Shown here: piece by piece, positions 12,909 to 15,005 of the stretch | Position numbering within the stretch: position 1 is the first letter of the stretch | Layout of the letters: the number at the start of each line of letters is the position of its first letter | NCBI GenBank assembly: GCA_041672385.1 | Contig: JBAYZQ010000040.1 | Span: 1-15,005 of the forward strand | DNA: 15,005 nucleotides | Source of the DNA: JBAYZQ01 sp041672385 | GTDB lineage: Bacteria; Spirochaetota; Spirochaetia; Sphaerochaetales; Sphaerochaetaceae | Reading direction: 5' to 3' | Position numbers and translations under genes: made by a program | The notes under the pieces: model-generated | Seen by the model: the letters and a program-made list of their open reading frames with translations, nothing else | Told to the model about the DNA's origin: nothing | The model's database searches: none

Positions 12909-13934
12909 TTAATTAGATTTAAGGAATTTTTCACCAATTTCATAGAGTTTCAAAACTACAATTTGTCCTGTTTTTCCTTTTAAATTAGAAATAATTCCAA
13001 ACACATGGAACTTAAACCTTGGATATAAAATAGGCATTTTCCTCTTTAAATAACTCCAAAGTTCATTCCTTTTTTCGAGATTTTCGGGTGAATCATAAAT
13101 CGTCAAAAACATTGAAGTTACTAACATCATTTGAAGAAGATGTCTATATAAATACTTAAACAACTTTGGTCGTAATTTTCGAATTTCACCTAATTCATAT
13201 CGATCAATCATCAATTTTGTAACACGAATATGTTGATCAATTCTTTTTATAAAGACATCTGCATTTACACTTTGATCTTCTCTTCCAATGAAATACCTAT
13301 AAAAATCAACATCCAAGTAATAAAGAGACTTAACAAAAGGTAAAGGGTAATAAACCATAAGATTATCAACATAAAAGGTATGTTTTGGTAATTTAAATTC
13401 AATTTCTCTTAAAAGTTGGGTTCTATATATTAAAGAATGCATCATAAGATACTGACCGGGACGAAATGAACCTGCTTTTTCAAAGCTCATCTTTACATTA
13501 GGTTTAAATACATTTTTAAGACTAACTTTTCTTTGAGTTCCATCAAGAACGTGTTCATAAACATAATTTACAAGTAGCAAATCTATAAGATCCCCTTTAT
13601 TTTTAAGTTTTTTTATTAAACTTAAAACTTTTTTAAGAGAAGCTATATCTACCCAATCATCAGAATCTACAACTTTGTAGTAAAGGCCTTTTGCCTTTAA
13701 CAACCCTTGATTAACTCCTTCTCCATGCCCAGAATTTTCTTGATGAACAACTCTACAAATTGAAGGATAACGATTCTTTAAAGAATCAGCTATTTTACCG
13801 GTATCATCAGTAGAGCCATCATCAATAATAATGATTTCAATTTCAGATCCACCTTTTAAAAGAGAATCTAAACATCTATTCATATAAGAAGCGGAATTAA
13901 AACAGGGTACAGCAACAGTAAGCAATTTTTCCAT
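12909..13934 (-). CDS. GT2 family glycosyltransferase
   Basis: The 341-residue protein has a GT-A fold typical of family 2. The nucleotide-sugar strand TVAVPCFNSASYMNRCLDSLL (6-26), IIIIDDGSTDDT (34-45) and the metal-binding VVDSDDW (88-94, DxD at 90-92) are all present. The C-terminal third is basic, with several hydrophobic stretches but no obvious membrane span. Such enzymes decorate lipopolysaccharide-like glycans, exopolysaccharide or proteins. The acceptor cannot be deduced, and no polysaccharide cluster surrounds the gene, which makes it an orphan. The ATG has only a weak AGAG site. The -10 box TATAAT lies about 40 bases upstream. It lies upstream of metN on the same strand with a 108-base gap, and is divergent from a cupin gene. 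Confidence 0.88.
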   Translation of the reverse strand: MEKLLTVAVPCFNSASYMNRCLDSLLKGGSEIEIIIIDDGSTDDTGKIADSLKNRYPSICRVVHQENSGHGEGVNQGLLKAKGLYYKVVDSDDWVDIASLKKVLSLIKKLKNKGDLIDLLLVNYVYEHVLDGTQRKVSLKNVFKPNVKMSFEKAGSFRPGQYLMMHSLIYRTQLLREIEFKLPKHTFYVDNLMVYYPLPFVKSLYYLDVDFYRYFIGREDQSVNADVFIKRIDQHIRVTKLMIDRYELGEIRKLRPKLFKYLYRHLLQMMLVTSMFLTIYDSPENLEKRNELWSYLKRKMPILYPRFKFHVFGIISNLKGKTGQIVVLKLYEIGEKFLKSN

Positions 13935-13973
13935 ACTCTAATAATATTCCAAAGAAAGAAAAAAATAAATAGA

Positions 13974-13979
13974 ATTATA
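13974..13979 (-). promoter_or_regulatory. -10 box for the glycosyltransferase gene
   Basis: A perfect TATAAT on the minus strand, about 40 bases before the ATG. No good -35 box is found 16-18 bases upstream, so strength is uncertain. Confidence 0.45.
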
Positions 13980-13991
13980 CTCATTTTGTTC

Positions 13992-14018
13992 TATAATAAA
14001 ATTGTTGTAAATTCAACA
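13992..14018 (+). promoter_or_regulatory. Tentative cupin promoter with an inverted repeat at the start site
   Basis: A perfect TATAAT on the plus strand (13992-13997) is followed at 14003-14018 by TGTTG and CAACA arms around 6 bases, right where transcription would begin. A -35 match is weak (TAGAAT). The two divergent -10 boxes are only 12 bases apart, so one regulator could control both genes. Confidence 0.35.
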
Positions 14019-14067
14019 TAACTATTCTTTTGATTGTGTAATACTATTAATACAAGGAGAAATTAAA

Positions 14068-14382
14068 ATGATTGAAAAAGTATTTAAGATGAGTTCTTCG
14101 GATTTGCATGTAATTGAACCTGTAATTAAAGATGAGAACATTCATTTCATGCATATGGTTCTAGGCGAAGGTGAGTCCTTAAAAACCCATTATACAAATG
14201 CAAATTTATATATGACGGTAGTCAAAGGAATTTTGTCTTTAAGTCTTCAAGATGAACCATTTAAAAAATATGAAAAAGGAACAATATTAAGAATTCCTAT
14301 TAATATAAAAATGAATGCTCAAAATCATGATAAGGAAATTTTGGAACTTTATGTAGTAAAAGCTCCAAAACCTGAAAATTAA
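14068..14382 (+). CDS. Small cupin-like protein
   Basis: The 104-residue product has the look of a single-domain cupin beta-barrel. A first motif region runs from MHMVLGEGESLKTHYTNANLYMTVVKG (about 28-54), with the glycine-histidine spacing seen in cupins. A second half, KYEKGTILRIPINIKMNAQN, is at about 67-86. H41 is retained. The usual pair HxH is reduced to HYTNAN here, and the second-motif His is in QNHD (H87), so metal binding is uncertain. No substrate can be named. An AAGGAG site precedes the ATG. It is followed 92 bases later by the ferredoxin gene, which has its own promoters, so a shared operon is not required. Confidence 0.7.
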   Translation: MIEKVFKMSSSDLHVIEPVIKDENIHFMHMVLGEGESLKTHYTNANLYMTVVKGILSLSLQDEPFKKYEKGTILRIPINIKMNAQNHDKEILELYVVKAPKPEN

Positions 14383-14384
14383 AC

Positions 14385-14412
14385 TTGAATTGTCCAACAT
14401 ATGTGCTATAAA
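14385..14412 (+). promoter_or_regulatory. First (distal) ferredoxin promoter
   Basis: TTGAAT (14385-14390), 16-base spacer, TATAAA (14407-14412). It lies just after the cupin stop codon, with transcription expected to start near 14419. Confidence 0.6.
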
Positions 14413-14424
14413 TATATTATTAAC

Positions 14425-14453
14425 TTGAAAAAGTTAAATATGATTATTATAAA
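14425..14453 (+). promoter_or_regulatory. Second (proximal) ferredoxin promoter
   Basis: TTGAAA (14425-14430), exactly 17-base spacer, TATAAA (14448-14453). It would give a leader of about 15 bases. Both boxes are near consensus, so this is the stronger of the two. Confidence 0.7.
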
Positions 14454-14474
14454 TCTAATTTCAGGAGGAATAAG

Positions 14475-14660
14475 ATGAAAGCAAAGATTGATGAGGGATG
14501 TATTGGATGTGGTCAGTGTGCAGATACCTGCCCTGAGGTTTTTAGAATGAATGATGAGGATCTGGCTGAAGTTTATGCAGAAGTAACTGCAGATACTCAA
14601 GATTCAGCAGAGGAAGCAGCTGATAGTTGTCCTGTTGGAATTATTAGCATAGAAGATTAG
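14475..14660 (+). CDS. Ferredoxin, single [4Fe-4S] cluster
   Basis: This 61-residue acidic electron carrier has the motif CIGCGQC (C9, C12, C15) plus the distal C52-P, which together bind one [4Fe-4S] cluster. C19 followed by P (DTCPEVF) occupies the place of the fourth cysteine of two-cluster ferredoxins, but its counterpart motif at the C-terminus is gone. The pattern is that of the Desulfovibrio or Thermotoga type monocluster ferredoxins. The ATG has a strong AGGAGG site. Two tandem promoters precede it and a strong terminator follows, so it is probably a highly expressed single-gene unit. The redox partner is not indicated by neighbours. Confidence 0.93.
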   Translation: MKAKIDEGCIGCGQCADTCPEVFRMNDEDLAEVYAEVTADTQDSAEEAADSCPVGIISIED

Positions 14661-14676
14661 AAATTTGTTTGAAATA

Positions 14677-14705
14677 TGATGGGCAGTTTTGCCCATCTTT
14701 TTTTT
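14677..14705 (+). terminator. Intrinsic terminator of the ferredoxin gene
   Basis: GATGGGC and GCCCATC pair around AGTTTT, extended by one A-T pair, and eight T follow. It lies 16 bases after the ferredoxin stop codon and also separates the gene from the 5S genes that converge on it. Confidence 0.92.
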
Positions 14706-14714
14706 AAAAAAAAA

Positions 14715-14828
<114 letters not shown>

Positions 14829-14849
14829 AATTAAAAGTAATATAAACTT

Positions 14850-14878
14850 AATTTAAAGATTTGACTAGTGGTATACAA
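14850..14878 (-). promoter_or_regulatory. Possible promoter between the two 5S genes
   Basis: On the minus strand TTGTAT (14873-14878), a 17-base spacer and TAAATT (14850-14855) end about 22 bases before the first-copy 5S. The boxes are 4-of-6 matches in AT-rich DNA. The presence of a terminator upstream makes an independent promoter more likely. Confidence 0.4.
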
Positions 14879-14900
14879 AAATAAAACAAATATTTTAAGC

Positions 14901-14928
14901 AAAAAAAAGGCACCCAAAAAGGTGCTTT
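14901..14928 (-). terminator. Intrinsic terminator between tandem 5S genes
   Basis: On the minus strand GCACC and GGTGC pair around six bases, with two more A-U pairs beyond one mismatch, and a run of eight T follows. It lies behind the second 5S copy and would stop transcription from the right. Confidence 0.7.
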
Positions 14929-14944
14929 GAAAAAATAAAAAAAA

Positions 14945-15005
14945 GACCCGGCAGTTACCTACTCTCCCACAAAAATGCAGTACCATCGGCGTATGAGCGC
15001 TTGAC
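14945..15005 (-). rRNA. rrf: 5S ribosomal RNA, second copy (partial, cut by window end)
   Basis: The 61 bases present repeat the 3' half of the first 5S copy with three differences, two in the helix I strand and one in the GTTAAGC/GTCAAGC segment. The 5' half lies outside the window. Like the first copy it is followed by a run of eight T. A 23S gene could lie further to the right but is not seen. Confidence 0.93.

Noticed and set aside
14406..14600. Minus-strand 64-codon frame over the ferredoxin region
   Set aside because: It is antisense to the ferredoxin and its promoters and has no ribosome-binding site or recognisable domain.

Overview
This is an AT-rich bacterial chromosome segment of ordinary housekeeping and transport genes. 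Most are on the minus strand, tightly spaced and with clear Shine-Dalgarno sequences. The solute-binding protein leader (a hydrophobic stretch ending LLA followed by NGSQE, without a lipobox cysteine) and the gene mix resemble free-living or host-associated spirochaetes. That assignment is an inference from protein style, not from a search. Both tRNAs lack an encoded CCA end. No mobile element, phage gene, CRISPR array or defence island is visible, and no stretch over 300 bases is without a gene.

Region 1 (1-1356, minus strand) is the conserved translation/secretion block, in transcription order: a strong promoter, tRNA-Thr(GGT), rpmG (L33), tRNA-Trp(CCA), secE, nusG. It ends in a leader that looks like the L1-binding site expected before rplK-rplA, which would lie just outside the window. 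secE and rpmG are short genes, of 59 and 58 residues.

Region 2 (1418-8089) holds glycogen phosphorylase and a MocA/MobA-like nucleotidyltransferase that starts with TTG (minus), a DUF554 membrane protein on the plus strand that may be translated from a leaderless mRNA, and the disaggregase clpB with its own promoter (minus).

Region 3 (8090-10286) is a divergent pair, a membrane-anchored M20 metallopeptidase and a TetR-type regulator. Two inverted repeats lie in the shared intergenic region, one of them across the peptidase -35 box.

Region 4 (10289-12908) is a complete methionine importer operon, metN-metI-metQ. metN and metI overlap by 8 bases and an intrinsic terminator follows metQ. Upstream are a stand-alone GT2 glycosyltransferase and, divergent from it, a small cupin.

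Region 5 (14383-15005) has a single-cluster ferredoxin behind two tandem promoters, with a strong terminator. It converges on two tandem, non-identical 5S rRNA genes on the minus strand, separated by a terminator and a possible promoter. The second 5S runs off the window, so a larger rRNA operon may lie to the right.

I found no convincing new multi-gene system. The observations most worth checking are the tandem 5S genes, the L1 leader, the TetR/M20 operators and the leaderless DUF554 gene.
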